Below, piece by piece: positions 46,009 to 54,847 of a stretch of DNA of 64,000 bases. The stretch lies in assembly GCF_003399445.1 (NCBI RefSeq), contig NZ_QUQO01000001.1:496001-560000 (forward strand), given 5' to 3'. Position numbers and translations under genes: made by a program. Each line of letters opens with the position of its first letter. The stretch's first letter is position 1. Under the pieces are notes generated by a model, which worked only from the letters and a program-made list of their open reading frames with translations, searched no databases and had not been told where the DNA came from. The stretch comes from Parvularcula marina (GTDB lineage: Bacteria > Pseudomonadota > Alphaproteobacteria > Caulobacterales > Parvularculaceae).

Positions 46009-46611
46009 ATGAGCGAATCATACGCGGATTATCTGGATCGGCATCGTTCCGAACGGCGCGAGAAATTCATCCGTAATGCCGCGGATGTGCTGGCGGAACG
46101 CGGCATTCGCAACACGACCATGGACCATGTCGCCGAAAAGGCCGGGGTCTCTAAAATCGTGCTCTATCGTTATTTCGGCGCGAAGGACAAAATGGTCCAC
46201 GCTGTTCTGGAAGATATCTCGCAAGCCCTGCTCGATGCCGACGAAGAGCCTGCCGAATGGTGGACTGAACGGGTACGGCGCAGCCTGCCGGTCGCACGTG
46301 AACATGCCTCCGCCATGAAATTGCTGGTTCGGCATTCGGCGCATGACCCTGAATATGGCACTCATCTTGATCGGCTGACGGATGAGTTGATCCGCCGGAC
46401 GCAGGAACGCGACCGCGAGATCCTTGGCGATGGTACAGAAGGGCCGACCGATGCGCGCCTACTGGCCGAGACGATCACAGCCGTTCTGCTCAATGCCTAT
46501 GTGCGCTGGGTCGATATGGGCTCGCCCGAGAATGACGATCAGTTCCTCGAATGGATCAACAAATCCGTGCGCGCTATGTCTTATTACTGGCGTGGCCTAG
46601 AACCTGACTGA
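46009..46611 (+). CDS. TetR/AcrR-family transcriptional regulator
   Basis: A 200-aa regulator. The start at 46009 (MSESYADYLDRHRSER) is set by GAGG just upstream; the frame extends to 45985. The N-terminal helix-turn-helix is at ~33-60 (TTMDHVAEKAGVSKIVLYRYF) with the usual YRYF ending. The C-terminal ligand domain (~70-195) is family-typical but not diagnostic. Divergent from the TonB receptor, with a palindrome between. Its likely regulon is the three-operon set sharing that palindrome. The ligand may be an acyl-CoA or the imported substrate (inference). Confidence 0.92.
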   Translation: MSESYADYLDRHRSERREKFIRNAADVLAERGIRNTTMDHVAEKAGVSKIVLYRYFGAKDKMVHAVLEDISQALLDADEEPAEWWTERVRRSLPVAREHASAMKLLVRHSAHDPEYGTHLDRLTDELIRRTQERDREILGDGTEGPTDARLLAETITAVLLNAYVRWVDMGSPENDDQFLEWINKSVRAMSYYWRGLEPD

Positions 46612-46622
46612 CCCTCACTACG

Positions 46623-47555
46623 CTATTCGGCGGTATCTTTTTTGAGGAATGTGAGCACTTCGTTGGCGATCTGCTCGGGTTGTTCGGGCAGGAGCGCGTG
46701 ACCGGCATTCTCGATCAGGACGATTGAGACAAGATCGGGCTTGGCATCCTTGATGACGGCAGAGGTTTTCGCCGCCGGGGCGATCCGGTCACTGTCAGCC
46801 TGCAAAATCAGGATCGGACGGTCCCCGCCGGTGCGCCACTCTCCCTCCGGCGTGCGGCGCACGGCCGTTGCCTGATGGCGCGCGCCATCCGCATACCATC
46901 CATTCATCCAGTCGCGCGGGACATTGTTTGCGTCGGCAAAGAAAGCATATTTCACGTCAGCTTTTCGCATGGGCGGCGGCATCCACCACGCAAAACTGTC
47001 CGTGAGTGCAGACTGGACCTTCGGCATTTTATTGAGATCCTGTGCACCACCAGCGGCGATAAGGATGATCCGGTCGATCCGTTTTGTTCGCTCGGATGCA
47101 TAGGCGCGCGCGAGCCTGTTACCGAAAGCATGGCCGATGACGATCTGGCTTTCCGTGTCGGGAATGCCTGCATCCATGACCGCAGCGTCAATCAGGGCGG
47201 CGAGTGAATAAAGCGTCGGTGTAGCCTCAACAGGTGTCCCGGATTTACCGATCCCCGGCATATCGACCGCAATAGTGCGGTAGCCTGCGCGAACAAGATG
47301 CGGTTGAAGCTCATTGAAGTCCCCGACCGACCGGCCAAGGCTTGCCAACATGATCACGGGCTGGCCGTCTTCGGGGCCATCAAGATAATAGGCGACGCGC
47401 TCTCCTTCCGGAGACTGAACGAAATAAAGCTCCCCCAGCGGACGGGCGGCATCCTTCGGCCACACAATGACAAGATAGAGGAGCGCAAGAGCAAGGAGCG
47501 CCCCAACACCCATCAGGATTAAGCGTAACGGGCGGCTTATATTTGCCAGACTCAT
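46623..47555 (-). CDS. Alpha/beta hydrolase with N-terminal membrane anchor
   Basis: A 310-aa protein. A transmembrane segment (~12-29, ILMGVGALLALALLYLVIVW) places the catalytic domain on the periplasmic side. The fold motifs are VDMPGIGKSGTP near 98, nucleophile region VIGHAFGNRLARAY near 138 in which the usual serine position reads HAFGN, so the nucleophile is missing or shifted, and AGHALLPEQPEQIA near 285 with the histidine. It is the last gene of the carboxylesterase operon, overlapping the DUF1214 gene by 4 bp. Likely acts on an ester or a cleaved product. Confidence 0.8.
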   Translation of the reverse strand: MSLANISRPLRLILMGVGALLALALLYLVIVWPKDAARPLGELYFVQSPEGERVAYYLDGPEDGQPVIMLASLGRSVGDFNELQPHLVRAGYRTIAVDMPGIGKSGTPVEATPTLYSLAALIDAAVMDAGIPDTESQIVIGHAFGNRLARAYASERTKRIDRIILIAAGGAQDLNKMPKVQSALTDSFAWWMPPPMRKADVKYAFFADANNVPRDWMNGWYADGARHQATAVRRTPEGEWRTGGDRPILILQADSDRIAPAAKTSAVIKDAKPDLVSIVLIENAGHALLPEQPEQIANEVLTFLKKDTAE

Positions 47556-48160
47556 GAGCCCTGCCCCTTCGCAATGCGCTCAATCGTAAAGAGGGGCGCG
47601 GTATCGAGATTATCGACGAGTTCTGGCGACGGATTATAAACCCGCATGGAAAGGGACATTTTCTGGCCCGTCCCCATATCGATCCAGTTCCCCTCCTTCG
47701 GATCAGAAGACAGGCTGATGCGGATCGATCCGTCCTCCTCTCTTTCCAGCGTCGTGCTTTTGACCGAATAGGGGCCCGTTGCCTCCTGGTTGAGGTAATG
47801 ATCGCTGTCATAAAGCGTGATGCTCCACCAGCGCGCTGGAAGATCAGCACCTTTGAGGACATAATCATAATCAGAGGATAGTGGTCGCCCCTCACTATCC
47901 TCATGCAGACGGAAATAGACGGTTTCCTCGCGCGACAATGCCAGCAGGCCGGTCACCGCAACCAACGCCCTTGTTCGCGCATCGGCATCCGAAGCCCCCG
48001 CATAACGGCTCGTGAACCACGGGCCGTTATAAATGAAAGCGTCCGCCGTCTCGCTTTTATAGAGCGAGGAATGGATGCGCGCCCCCCCGAAAAAGAAGCC
48101 CGCCGTGAAGACAGCCAGCAGGATGGCCGCCTTGATCAGGTGCTGCCGGCCGAACTGCAT
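47552..48160 (-). CDS. DUF1214 domain protein (copy 2)
   Basis: A 202-aa protein with one N-terminal membrane anchor (~11-27, AAILLAVFTAGFFFGGA). The DUF1214 core has FIYNGPWFTSRYAGA near 42, ARTRALVAVTGLLALSREE near 62, then PARWWSITLYDSDHYL near 105. It is clearly paralogous to the protein at 48699-49304 (shared VTGLLALSR/VVGLLALSR, RWWSITLY). DUF1214 proteins are usually exported; the function is unknown. It overlaps the DUF1254 gene by one base and the hydrolase by four. Confidence 0.85.
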   Translation of the reverse strand: MQFGRQHLIKAAILLAVFTAGFFFGGARIHSSLYKSETADAFIYNGPWFTSRYAGASDADARTRALVAVTGLLALSREETVYFRLHEDSEGRPLSSDYDYVLKGADLPARWWSITLYDSDHYLNQEATGPYSVKSTTLEREEDGSIRISLSSDPKEGNWIDMGTGQKMSLSMRVYNPSPELVDNLDTAPLFTIERIAKGQGS

Positions 48161-48702
48161 CAGGCCGACATCGGATGGCAGTTGGTTGAGCGCCGTGTCT
48201 CATCAAGCGGACCTGCCTGGTCTTCAGTTGCGATGAAAATCCGTTGAAGGACGATCCCGGTTTGTGAAGGAGATCTGACGATCTGGCTTTCAGGCACACC
48301 GTCAGGCATTTTATCGCCCTGCCCGATCAGCACGAAACGGAAGGCTTTCTCCTCCAGCTCGCTATCATTGACGACAAAGAAATTGTCGCTGTTATGCGCG
48401 AAAAAGGAGAGCGACCAATAGGAATCATCAGGCGCTGTCCCTTCGAAGACGACCGGACCTGCTTTGAGGTCATAGACGCAAGCCGAGTAAAGCTGGTCCG
48501 GAGACGGACGAACAACCGTGCGCGAGGCCGCGCTGGGCCGAGGCGCATGCACCATGGCATTGAGCCCTTTGGCACGCGAGGCGATACCAGCCTCGGCCTC
48601 TTCCATCTCCTGAATGGGGATCTGCCGAAGCTCATACTGATACCCGATCAGAGCACCTAGAATGGCGACAACGCCGGTGGCAATCCAGAAGCTGTATTTC
48701 AT
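48160..48702 (-). CDS. DUF1254 domain protein
   Basis: A 180-aa single-anchor protein (helix ~5-22, FWIATGVVAILGALIGY). The body has VVRPSPDQLYSACVYDLKAG near 64 and APDDSYWSLSFFAHNSDNFF near 93, typical of the N-terminal DUF1254 half of two-domain DUF1254-DUF1214 proteins. Here the two halves are separate genes, and DUF1254 sits between two DUF1214 copies. It overlaps both neighbours (ATGA and one base), so the three are co-translated. Confidence 0.82.
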   Translation of the reverse strand: MKYSFWIATGVVAILGALIGYQYELRQIPIQEMEEAEAGIASRAKGLNAMVHAPRPSAASRTVVRPSPDQLYSACVYDLKAGPVVFEGTAPDDSYWSLSFFAHNSDNFFVVNDSELEEKAFRFVLIGQGDKMPDGVPESQIVRSPSQTGIVLQRIFIATEDQAGPLDETRRSTNCHPMSA

Positions 48703-49304
48703 GATGCTTTCCTCACACGGCGGATTTCAGGCATGTCGATATCCTGCAGACGGTCAAGCACGCCGTCATTGGGGTTATACATTCGCAAAAGGAGGGAGAC
48801 TTCCTCGCCCGCCTCTCCGGCCATGGGAATCCAGTTGCCGGGCTGGGGCTCGCGGGAGATGACGACTTTAAAAGTGCCGTCTTCCTCGCGCTCAAGGTCG
48901 GTCGCTTTGACAGAAAATTTCCCATATTCATTGTCCAAGAGGAAGTGATCATCCCCATAAAGAGTGATACTCCACCAGCGCGAGGGAAGATCACCGCCGG
49001 TGATTTCATAGACATAGTCAGCGGTCATGGGTTCGCCGTCCGAATCCTCGCGCGCCATATAATAAAGCGTCTCCTGACGAGACAAAGCGAGCAAGCCAAC
49101 CACCGCCGTATAGGCACGGGTCATTGGAGTGGCTTCTTTCGCGCCGAAGTCATCTGTGTACCAGGGCCCGTTGAACACGAATGTCTCAACATCCGCCTTG
49201 ATCTTCATCGCCGAATGCGCCTGATGGGTGCCGATCCAGAACGCGCACAGCGCGATCACGACAGCGAGCCCCCATCTGGCATAGTTCCAATGCGGTATCG
49301 TCAT
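48699..49304 (-). CDS. DUF1214 domain protein (copy 1)
   Basis: A 201-aa protein with an N-terminal membrane anchor (~11-25, WGLAVVIALCAFWIG). Key motifs are FVFNGPWYTDDFGAKE near 42, VVGLLALSRQETLYYMARED near 68, and PSRWWSITLYGDDHFLLDNE near 105. It is paralogous to the gene at 47552-48160. The start lies 3 bp after the carboxylesterase stop, tying the DUF genes to that enzyme in one operon. Confidence 0.85.
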   Translation of the reverse strand: MTIPHWNYARWGLAVVIALCAFWIGTHQAHSAMKIKADVETFVFNGPWYTDDFGAKEATPMTRAYTAVVGLLALSRQETLYYMAREDSDGEPMTADYVYEITGGDLPSRWWSITLYGDDHFLLDNEYGKFSVKATDLEREEDGTFKVVISREPQPGNWIPMAGEAGEEVSLLLRMYNPNDGVLDRLQDIDMPEIRRVRKAS

Positions 49305-49307
49305 TCG

Positions 49308-50957
49308 TCAGTTCCCCTCTTTCGTCTCTGCCCGCCCCCGAACCATAGCCGCGAGCCGGTCCTGAAGGTCGAGTGTGGCTTTCTGGAAGTCGGTTTCGAG
49401 ATGCGCGCCGGTGCCATCGATCACGAGCGCCGGATTGGCGTCAGTATCTATTGCAGGCCAGTCAACTTCGCCCTCGATTGAAGGTGCGCCGTGGATCGCA
49501 AAATTCGTCCACATCTCATTCATCATGCGGCTGTGCTCACGGTCTTCGTCCGTTGCCAGACGACCGATCAGCGGTACCGTGCTGATTGTTCCGAACACCA
49601 TGGGGATCTCCGCGCCATGATTCGCCCCCGGAGAATTCCCCCGCCGCCGGCTCATCACATAGTCATAATAATAGCGCCAGACGGGTGAACCCTCTGCCTG
49701 CATCGCCACCGCCGCACGTCGGGCCGGGCCCCCGAAAATGGCATCGCGCATGATTTCCGAGGACAGCTCCTCATCGGTCAGTTCACGGTCTTGCGTATAG
49801 ACACCGCGGATCATCTCCAGACCTGCGCCCAGCACTTCGGCGGCACGTTCAGGTGACTGGCCGAAGGCGGCAAGAACGGATGATTCATTACTGTTCGAGC
49901 CGATGATGACGGAGATATCAGAGACGACGCCCTCGCCGATCCGGTCAAGAACATTCCCGGTAATGACCTCACCATCGATCATCGGGCCGAACCCCATGCC
50001 GCTGGAGAGTGGCGCAAAGGACAGGATCGCCTCTGCAGGGAGAGCCCGCATCTCCTCCGCTGTCGGATCTTCAAGCCCTTGGTCAGTGGCCCAAACAACC
50101 CCTTGAGATGAGGCAGAAGGTTTGCCCGCGCATTCCCCCCACGCACAAGCCGCCTGCTGGCTGCCGCCGCCACTCTGCACGATGGCCTTGCTGAATAGCC
50201 CTTTCGTCAATGGCGATGTCAGAAGATAGAGAACGCTCGCGCCGCCGGCGGATTCCCCGAAAACCGTGACATTTTCAGGGTTTCCACCAAAGGCGCCGAT
50301 ATTGGCCTGCACCCATTCCAGCGCTTCGATCTGATCGAGAAGGCCAAAATTCGTGGCCCCGCCACCATTCTCATCGGCCAATGCAGGATGGGCAAAAAAG
50401 CCATAGCCGCCCATGCGGTAATTGATCGTCACAAGGACAATGCCGCGCTCCGCAAAGGCAGTACCGTCATAATAAGGAAGGCTGCCAGAGCCGATCCGGA
50501 AGGCGCCACCATGGATCCAGACCATGACGGGCGCGTCCTTGGCCCCCTCAGGTGCCCAGATATTCAGTGTCAGGCAATCCTCGCTCTGCGCTGTCGCCAC
50601 GCGGGAAGGCCGCCCGGCTACCTCCGGCTGAAGACAGGCTGCGCCGTATTCGGAAGCATCGAGTACCCCATCCCACGAGGCCGCAGGCTCTGTAGGTGCC
50701 CAGCGCAAATCCCCCACAGGCGGCGCCGCAAACGGAACGCCTTTGAAGGCGCGGATCCCGCCGCTTTGCGTGCCAGCCATTTTGCCTTGCTCAACAGTCA
50801 CAACCGGGGCGTCAGCAGCTCTCGCCGCGCCGCCCGTAACTAGTCCCGCCAGGCCAAGGGCAAGAATGAAAGAGCGACTCTTTCGTGATGTGAGTGAGAG
50901 GAAAAGCCATCCCCTGCCCTGCAGGCGGCCCTGCCGTTGTGACCTGACGGAATTCAT
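49308..50957 (-). CDS. Type-B carboxylesterase
   Basis: A secreted or periplasmic serine esterase, 549 aa. The start at 50957 (MNSVRSQRQG) has a strong GGAGG 8 nt upstream; the longer frame to 50996 is not supported. A long basic N-region precedes a hydrophobic signal (ILALGLAGLVTGGAARA). The nucleophile is VTVFGESAGGASVL near 215, the oxyanion loop is VMVWIHGGAFRIGSG near 145 and the histidine lies in PGANHGAEIPMVFG near 450. It is the first gene of an operon with the DUF1214/1254 proteins and a hydrolase and is preceded by operator site 2, so it probably opens an ester-linked substrate outside the cytosol. Confidence 0.92.
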   Translation of the reverse strand: MNSVRSQRQGRLQGRGWLFLSLTSRKSRSFILALGLAGLVTGGAARAADAPVVTVEQGKMAGTQSGGIRAFKGVPFAAPPVGDLRWAPTEPAASWDGVLDASEYGAACLQPEVAGRPSRVATAQSEDCLTLNIWAPEGAKDAPVMVWIHGGAFRIGSGSLPYYDGTAFAERGIVLVTINYRMGGYGFFAHPALADENGGGATNFGLLDQIEALEWVQANIGAFGGNPENVTVFGESAGGASVLYLLTSPLTKGLFSKAIVQSGGGSQQAACAWGECAGKPSASSQGVVWATDQGLEDPTAEEMRALPAEAILSFAPLSSGMGFGPMIDGEVITGNVLDRIGEGVVSDISVIIGSNSNESSVLAAFGQSPERAAEVLGAGLEMIRGVYTQDRELTDEELSSEIMRDAIFGGPARRAAVAMQAEGSPVWRYYYDYVMSRRRGNSPGANHGAEIPMVFGTISTVPLIGRLATDEDREHSRMMNEMWTNFAIHGAPSIEGEVDWPAIDTDANPALVIDGTGAHLETDFQKATLDLQDRLAAMVRGRAETKEGN

Positions 50958-51042
50958 GATTCCAACCTCCTGCCGCGTTTCCCCGGGAGCCAGCATGGGA
51001 CTCCGCTTGTCTTGTTGCGGTGAGGTTAGCTCATCATTTGCT

Positions 51043-51058
51043 GTTACTCAAGCGTAAC
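51043..51058. promoter_or_regulatory. Palindrome, predicted TetR operator (site 2)
   Basis: GTTACTCAAGCGTAAC on plus, GTTACGCTTGAGTAAC in the direction of the carboxylesterase gene, 86 bp before its ATG. It keeps both 5-bp outer arms of site 1 and the inner C..G pair. It lies between the thiolase end and the carboxylesterase start, marking a separate transcription unit. Confidence 0.75.
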
Positions 51059-51084
51059 ATGCCTCTGTCAGGGCACAAATCGCA

Positions 51085-51110
51085 GGGGCCATCCAGGGCC
51101 CGAAGGCCCC
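51085..51110 (-). terminator. Hairpin after the thiolase gene
   Basis: GGGGCC-14 nt-GGCCCC, with an internal GGGCCC palindrome, starting 9 bp after the thiolase stop. There is no T run. A plausible end for the acyl-CoA dehydrogenase/MFS/thiolase operon. Confidence 0.35.
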
Positions 51111-51118
51111 GACGCCGG

Positions 51119-52318
51119 TTAGACGATTTCGAAGAGGCCGGCAGCGCCCTGCCCGCCGCCCACACACATGGTGACAACGGCATACTTGGCGCCGACGCGC
51201 TTGCCCGCAAGCAGCGCATGACCAACCATCCGTGCACCCGACATACCGTATGGGTGGCCGACAGAGATCGCGCCCCCATCGATATTCAGGCGCTCATCAG
51301 GAATGCCGAGCTTGTCGCGGCAATAAAGAACCTGACAGGCAAAAGCCTCGTTCAGCTCCCACAGGCCGATATCGTCGATCGTCAGGCCGTGCCGGTCGAG
51401 CAGTTTGGGGATGGCAAAGACCGGGCCGATGCCCATTTCGTCCGGGTCCGTTCCAGCAACCGCCACGCCCTTATAGATGCCAAGCGGGGTCAGTCCGGCA
51501 TCGCTGGCTGCTTTCTGATCCATCACGACGAGAGCTGCAGCGCCATCGCTCAGCTGGCTCGCATTCCCCGCGGTGATGTACTGTCCCTCCTTGACGCGCT
51601 GGCCGCCCTTGAAGACAGGCTTGAGGGAGTTGAGCCCTTCAAGCGTCGTGTCAGGACGATTTCCCTCATCCTTGTCGAGCACGACATCATGCTTGCTGAT
51701 CTCTTTCGTTTCCTTATCCTGACGCAGCATGGTCGAGGGCATCGGCACGATCTCATCGTCGAAATAGCCCTTGGATTGGGCCTCGGCCGTGCGCATCTGG
51801 GAGCTGAGCGCATATTCATCCTGCGCTTCGCGGGAGACATCATAGCGTTCAGAGACGATCTCGGCTGTCTCGATCATGGTCATATAGGTCTGAGGCAGGT
51901 GCTCAACGAGCCATGGGTTCGGAGAGACCATGGCAAGATCAGGACGCTGATTGGTCGAGATCGACTCCGCCCCGCCCGCGACACAAGCCTGCATACCGTC
52001 GACCATTACCTGCTTGGCGGCGATGGCGACGGCCATCAGACCAGAGGCGCATTGCCGATCGACCGTCATGCCGCCGACCTCGAAAGGAAGTTCGGCGCGC
52101 AAAGCGGCCTGACGGCCAAGGTTCATGCCTGCCGTGTTGAACGGCAGGGCTGAGCCGAAAATGCAGTCCTCAATCTGGCTGGGATCGATGCCTGCTCGCT
52201 CGACCGCGTGCCGAGTTGCGTGCCCAGCGAGCTCCACCGCGCCCGTATCATTGAAGGCCCCACGATAGGCTTTGCCGATTGGGGTCCGGGCAACCGAGAC
52301 GATGACTGCTTCTTTCAT
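51119..52318 (-). CDS. Acetyl-CoA acetyltransferase (thiolase)
   Basis: A 399-aa thiolase that releases acetyl-CoA (or propionyl-CoA) from 3-oxoacyl-CoA. The acylated cysteine is in [12 protein letters not shown] near residue 90; the C-terminal [17 protein letters not shown] near 350 has the conserved histidine, and [15 protein letters not shown] closes with the second cysteine. It starts with [18 protein letters not shown], as expected. It follows the MFS gene by 49 bp and is probably the last gene of the operon led by the acyl-CoA dehydrogenases. Confidence 0.94.
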   Translation of the reverse strand: MKEAVIVSVARTPIGKAYRGAFNDTGAVELAGHATRHAVERAGIDPSQIEDCIFGSALPFNTAGMNLGRQAALRAELPFEVGGMTVDRQCASGLMAVAIAAKQVMVDGMQACVAGGAESISTNQRPDLAMVSPNPWLVEHLPQTYMTMIETAEIVSERYDVSREAQDEYALSSQMRTAEAQSKGYFDDEIVPMPSTMLRQDKETKEISKHDVVLDKDEGNRPDTTLEGLNSLKPVFKGGQRVKEGQYITAGNASQLSDGAAALVVMDQKAASDAGLTPLGIYKGVAVAGTDPDEMGIGPVFAIPKLLDRHGLTIDDIGLWELNEAFACQVLYCRDKLGIPDERLNIDGGAISVGHPYGMSGARMVGHALLAGKRVGAKYAVVTMCVGGGQGAAGLFEIV

Positions 52319-52367
52319 GACTTATGCCTTCTGTAAGTTTGCTGACTGGCGCGGCAGTGACACGAGG

Positions 52368-53738
52368 TCATCCGTGCCAGTCATGTTTCAGACGCGGGGC
52401 AGTGAGGAACAACAGCCCTCCTGCGACCAGATAAAGGGTGGAGCCTGTCAGCATCGCATAGCGCAGCGACTCCTCGCCGAAGCGTGCGCCAAATCCGTCG
52501 GACAGCGCACCGAGGACATAAGTCCCAAGGCCGATGCCGATCAGATTGTTGACGAAGAGGAAGATCGCTGAAGCCGTTGCCCGCATATGGGGCGGAACGA
52601 GATGCTGGAACGCTGATGTCACCGGCCCCAACCAGGCGAGGCTAAGCGCGGTCGGAATCATCAGAGCCAGGAAGATGACGATAAGAGACGGCGTCATCAG
52701 GGACAGGATAAAGAATGGCGTCGTCAGCGCAAAGCCGATGGCCGGGATCAGCGCATAGGTCGACTTCTTCGCCTGACCGTATTTATCCGCCAGAACACCG
52801 CCCGCCCAGATACCGACAAGCCCGCCGATGAGGACGATGCCGCTATAGAAAAATGAAGCATAAAGCGTCGTGCTCGGCTCAGGCGGCAACAGACCGCGAG
52901 GGATCCAGTCGAAGAACTCGCGGAGTTCCGGCGCGAAACTGCGCACGAGGAAGGACGGTATCCAGAAGAAGAGACCATAACCCATCATCGAGCCGCAGGC
53001 GGCACCGAGCGACAGCCCCCAGAAGCTGGGCTTCTTCGTAATGGTCGTCAGGACTTCCTTGACGGTCGCGGTCTTTGTCGGATCCGCACCTTTGTCATAC
53101 CGGCCGCGCGGCGGTTCTTTCAGTGTCAATGCTAGGATAGGCGCCACAACGACCCCGAGCAATCCGACAATGATGAAGGCACTTCGCCAGCTGATGAAAT
53201 TGGTCAGAATCCCCCCGAGCAAAATACCCAGCGCACTGCCGATGGGAATGCCGAAGGCATAGATGCTGAGCGCTCGCGCGCGTTTCTCCGCCGGGAAGAA
53301 ATCAGACAACAGAGAATAGGCCGGGGCGACACCGCCCGCCTCCCCGACCCCGACACCGAGCCGGGCGAGGAAAAGCTGGATGAAATTCCCGGCCATGCCG
53401 CAAACCGCCGTCATGATCGACCAAACGGTCAGCGCGGCGGTGATGATATAGACCCGGTTCTTCCGATCCGCGAGCATCGCAATCGGAATGCCGAGAATGG
53501 TGTAGAACAGCGCAAAGGCCAGCCCGCCCATCAGGCCGAGCTGGGAGTCGGTGAGGCCTAGATCCGCCTTGATCGGTATAGCGAGGATACCGACGATCTG
53601 ACGGTCAATGAAGTTGAGCGTGTAGACCACTACTAGGATGAAGAGCGCATAGGCTCTCGTCTTCCGGACCTTCTTTTCTTCTTCGGTCAGAACGGGCTCG
53701 ACCGGTGCTGCGCCCTTAGGGGTCTCTGACATGCTCAA
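52368..53738 (-). CDS. MFS transporter (spinster-like)
   Basis: A 456-aa inner-membrane permease with 12 predicted helices. NFIDRQIVGILAIPIKADLGL near residue 42 and the loop LADRKNRVYIITAAL near 88 carry the MFS motif; LGVGVGEAGGVAPAYSLLSDFFPAEKR (partly quoted) near 128 is typical of the spinster/hexuronate-like branch common in sphingomonad catabolic clusters. It overlaps the acyl-CoA dehydrogenase gene by 4 bp, so it likely moves the substrate or product of that pathway across the inner membrane. Confidence 0.9.
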   Translation of the reverse strand: MSMSETPKGAAPVEPVLTEEEKKVRKTRAYALFILVVVYTLNFIDRQIVGILAIPIKADLGLTDSQLGLMGGLAFALFYTILGIPIAMLADRKNRVYIITAALTVWSIMTAVCGMAGNFIQLFLARLGVGVGEAGGVAPAYSLLSDFFPAEKRARALSIYAFGIPIGSALGILLGGILTNFISWRSAFIIVGLLGVVVAPILALTLKEPPRGRYDKGADPTKTATVKEVLTTITKKPSFWGLSLGAACGSMMGYGLFFWIPSFLVRSFAPELREFFDWIPRGLLPPEPSTTLYASFFYSGIVLIGGLVGIWAGGVLADKYGQAKKSTYALIPAIGFALTTPFFILSLMTPSLIVIFLALMIPTALSLAWLGPVTSAFQHLVPPHMRATASAIFLFVNNLIGIGLGTYVLGALSDGFGARFGEESLRYAMLTGSTLYLVAGGLLFLTAPRLKHDWHG

Positions 53739-54835
53739 TATCCCTTCAGGCGGGCATATTGCTCCGCGTGGTAATTGCTGTCGCCCCAGAGTTCCTCAAG
53801 GACACGCTGGCGTTTCATGAAGAGCCCGATATCGTGCTCGTCGGTCATACCGATACCGCCATGCATCTGCACGGCTTCCTGAACGGCAAGCCGCGAGGTC
53901 CAGCCAGCGGTTGCTTTTGCGACATGCACCGCCTCTTCCGCCTCGGGGCTTTCGCTGTCAGCAAGGCGTTCAGCCCGCAGAGTCGCAGCGCTTGCGACTT
54001 CCAGCTCACAATAAAGGTGAGCCGCACGATGCTGGAGCGCCTGAAAGCTGCCAATCGGCACGCCGAACTGTTTACGGTCGGACAGATAGGCGGTGGTCAT
54101 GGCGGCTGCGCCTTCGGCAAGGCCCGTCATCTCTGCTGCCGCACCGACGCGCAGCCCGGCCATCATTTGTTTGACGGTGTCTTCACCGCCCACAGGATGT
54201 TCAGTCGTCACATCGGAGAATGTCACGCGGCTCGAATAACCGGCATCGACCTGCGGGGTCGTCTGCCGCTCGATCCCGTCCGCTTTGGCATCGACGAGGA
54301 AAAGGCGCTCGCCTTCATCGGTCCTTGCAAGGACGAGATAGGCATCAGCTGATTGCGCGTGGAGGACGAAATCCTTTTGCCCAGAGAGTTTCCAGCCATT
54401 GCCGGATGGCTCCGCTCGAAGTTTCGTTGGCGTCGCACCATGCTTTGCGCCCTCATCAAGCGCAAGAGCGAGGACAGCCTTGCCTTCAGCGATCTTCGGC
54501 AACCATTGCTCTGCGGCCTCGCCCTTATCGGTGCGGAGCGCCATGACCCCGCCCAGCGCCGTCGTCATGAAGGGCGACGGCGTGAGGTTCCGGCCGATCT
54601 CACGCAGGATAATCCCCGCTTCGGCAAGACCAAGACCGAGACCGCCATGATCTTCGGGGACCAGCATCGCGGTAAAACCCATTTCGGCAAAGCCTGCCCA
54701 AAGCTCACGGGAGAAGCCATCGGGATTCTGATCATCCCGCAGCGCGCGCAGATGCGACACGGGCGCCGCCTCCGCCATGAAACGGGCCGCATTGTCCCGC
54801 AGCATTTCCTGATCGTCGTTCAGAAGCATTGTCAT
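53735..54835 (-). CDS. Acyl-CoA dehydrogenase, short subunit type
   Basis: A 366-aa FAD-dependent dehydrogenase. The N-terminal helical domain has LLVPEDHGGLGLGLAEAGIIL near 57; the C-terminal domain has RKQFGVPIGSFQALQHRAAH near 257 and VQMHGGIGMTDEHDIGLFMKR near 320. It lies 12 bp after a second dehydrogenase of different length. Adjacent long and short acyl-CoA dehydrogenases often form heteromers acting on bulky CoA esters such as steroid side chains; that reading is inference. It overlaps the MFS gene. Confidence 0.92.
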   Translation of the reverse strand: MTMLLNDDQEMLRDNAARFMAEAAPVSHLRALRDDQNPDGFSRELWAGFAEMGFTAMLVPEDHGGLGLGLAEAGIILREIGRNLTPSPFMTTALGGVMALRTDKGEAAEQWLPKIAEGKAVLALALDEGAKHGATPTKLRAEPSGNGWKLSGQKDFVLHAQSADAYLVLARTDEGERLFLVDAKADGIERQTTPQVDAGYSSRVTFSDVTTEHPVGGEDTVKQMMAGLRVGAAAEMTGLAEGAAAMTTAYLSDRKQFGVPIGSFQALQHRAAHLYCELEVASAATLRAERLADSESPEAEEAVHVAKATAGWTSRLAVQEAVQMHGGIGMTDEHDIGLFMKRQRVLEELWGDSNYHAEQYARLKGY

Positions 54836-54847
54836 CTATTTTGTTCC

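Noticed and set aside
51020-52153. 377-codon open frame on the plus strand
   Set aside because: Antisense of the thiolase gene; the thiolase frame has full catalytic motifs.
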